Of a DNA stretch of 64,000 nucleotides, positions 63,221 through 64,000 are shown one piece after another; within the stretch, counting starts at the first letter, position 1; every line of letters starts with the position of its first letter. Made by a program: the position numbers and the translations under genes. The stretch is from Nostoc sp. MG11 (GTDB lineage Bacteria > Cyanobacteriota > Cyanobacteriia > Cyanobacteriales > Nostocaceae), in NCBI RefSeq assembly GCF_014904695.1, contig NZ_JACXXN010000005.1, positions 1 to 64,000 on the forward strand. Reading direction: 5' to 3'. The notes below the pieces were generated by a model that saw nothing but the letters and a program-made list of their open reading frames with translations, did no database searches and was not told the DNA's origin.

Positions 63221-64000
63221 ATGACCTGGTTTTCCTTGTCCGTAAGACAGTGGGGTCGGATTACACAATTCCTATCTTTGTTCTGTCTATGTTTATTGTT
63301 AGTTGTAAGTTGCGCTCCTCGCCCACAGACAACTACCTCACCTTCTGGTTCTGTGAGTAGCCCTACAGGTGACGGTCGCATTACTGTAGGTACAACAGCG
63401 AAGCCGAGAACCCTCGATCCGGCGGATGCTTATGAGTTGGGATCTTTGGGTTTAGTATTTAATATGAGCGATCGCCTCTATACTTACGAACCAGGAAGCA
63501 CCGAAATAAAGCCTCAACTAGCTACAGCGTTACCAAAAGTAAGTCAAGATAGTTTAACTTATACTATCCCCCTACGTAAGGAAGTAGTTTTCCACGACGG
63601 GACTCCCTTTAACGCCAAAGCAATGGAGTTTAGTATCCAGCGCTTTATCGAAAATAAGGGTAAACCTTCCTTCTTACTTGCTGATACAGTGGACTCAGTG
63701 AAAGCCACAGGTGAGTCTGAGTTAACAATTAAGTTGAAAAAGCCTTTTGCTGCCTTTCCCTCACTGTTAGCGTTTTCTGGAGTATGTGCAGTTTCGCCCA
63801 AAGCTTATGAAATTGGCGCGGGTAAATTTAAGCCAAATATTTTTGTAGGGACTGGGCCTTACAAGTTAGCGCAGTATGGCACTGATTCACTACGATTTGA
63901 TGTGTTTGACAAGTATTGGGGAGAAAAACCAGCTAACAAAGGTATTAACGTCCAAATCCAGACTAGTCCAGTTAATTTATTTAATGCCTTCCGTACAGGT
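63221..64000 (+). CDS. Family 5 solute-binding lipoprotein, N-terminal part
   Basis: The first 260 codons of a substrate-binding protein of a peptide/nickel-type ABC transporter. MTWFSLSVRQWGR leads a hydrophobic signal (FLSLFCLCLLLVVSC) with the lipobox Cys at residue 31, then a Ser/Thr/Pro-rich linker and the typical start of the mature domain ITVGTTAKPRTLDPADAYE, LTYTIPLRKEVVFHDGTPFNAKAM and FVGTGPYKLAQYG. The protein is exported and lipid-anchored and delivers oligopeptides or similar to a permease. It runs off the right edge; ligand unknown. Confidence 0.93.
   Translation, partial: MTWFSLSVRQWGRITQFLSLFCLCLLLVVSCAPRPQTTTSPSGSVSSPTGDGRITVGTTAKPRTLDPADAYELGSLGLVFNMSDRLYTYEPGSTEIKPQLATALPKVSQDSLTYTIPLRKEVVFHDGTPFNAKAMEFSIQRFIENKGKPSFLLADTVDSVKATGESELTIKLKKPFAAFPSLLAFSGVCAVSPKAYEIGAGKFKPNIFVGTGPYKLAQYGTDSLRFDVFDKYWGEKPANKGINVQIQTSPVNLFNAFRTG

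Overview
The window is chromosomal DNA of a filamentous, Nostoc-like cyanobacterium. The evidence is gene content (psbA, psbB, psbT and psaM photosystem genes, a ferrochelatase with a chlorophyll-binding tail, PAM68, a CAAD-containing valyl-tRNA synthetase, sucrose-phosphate synthase), very frequent HIP1 octamers (GCGATCGC), heptanucleotide tandem repeats (STRR type) and short dispersed palindromes of the kind known from Nostoc and Anabaena. No rRNA, tRNA, CRISPR array, prophage or intact insertion sequence was recognised.

Layout. 1-5.6 kb: 5' end of psbA, a HIT protein, a ComM/YifB ATPase carrying an in-frame palindromic repeat, two membrane proteins and purB. 5.6-7.7 kb: a small gene graveyard with a DUF4126 protein, two fused gene fragments meeting at a HIP1 site, a Uma2 nuclease, and the first codons of a DUF1156 methylase abutting a 107-bp MITE-like element. 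7.7-16.3 kb: hemH, a methyltransferase, a ribulokinase-like FGGY kinase, psaM (43 codons), a TPR protein, GST, YajQ, MAPEG and a DprA-like protein. 16.3-24 kb: a divergent PadR/DUF4188 pair with a palindromic operator candidate, a BioD/DRTGG protein, mgdA-like glucosyltransferase and dnaX without intein. 24-30.6 kb: the least ordinary part, with a 231-residue protein and a 1260-residue TPR-CHAT protease candidate that share an N-terminal module, a stand-alone CAAD protein, and an 830-bp repeat-rich intergenic stretch with another MITE-like element.

30.6-46.4 kb: a GH13 enzyme, rpsO-PAM68, DAHP synthase, two DUF202 paralogues, sucrose-phosphate synthase with a degenerate HAD domain, an atypical type IA topoisomerase, a histidine-kinase fragment, an Ap4A phosphorylase, a GxxExxY fragment between direct repeats, recN and an ABC1 kinase. 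46.4-64 kb: valS with CAAD insert, an intact GxxExxY gene, an AmpG-like permease plus N-acetylglucosamine kinase pair (probable cell-wall recycling), prolyl aminopeptidase, a histidine kinase with a poor ATPase domain, xseA-xseB, a HAD protein, rpsA with an acidic repeated tail, the psbB-psbT operon and the start of a family 5 solute-binding lipoprotein.

Most genes are single housekeeping units with long AT-rich or repeat-filled spacers. Clear operons are rpsO-PAM68, ampG-nagK, xseA-xseB, psbB-psbT and probably 13465-GST. The best candidates for something undescribed are the paired N-module/TPR-CHAT genes, the flush-inserted GxxExxY cassette next to recN, and the HIP1 octamers phased to the TPR repeat.
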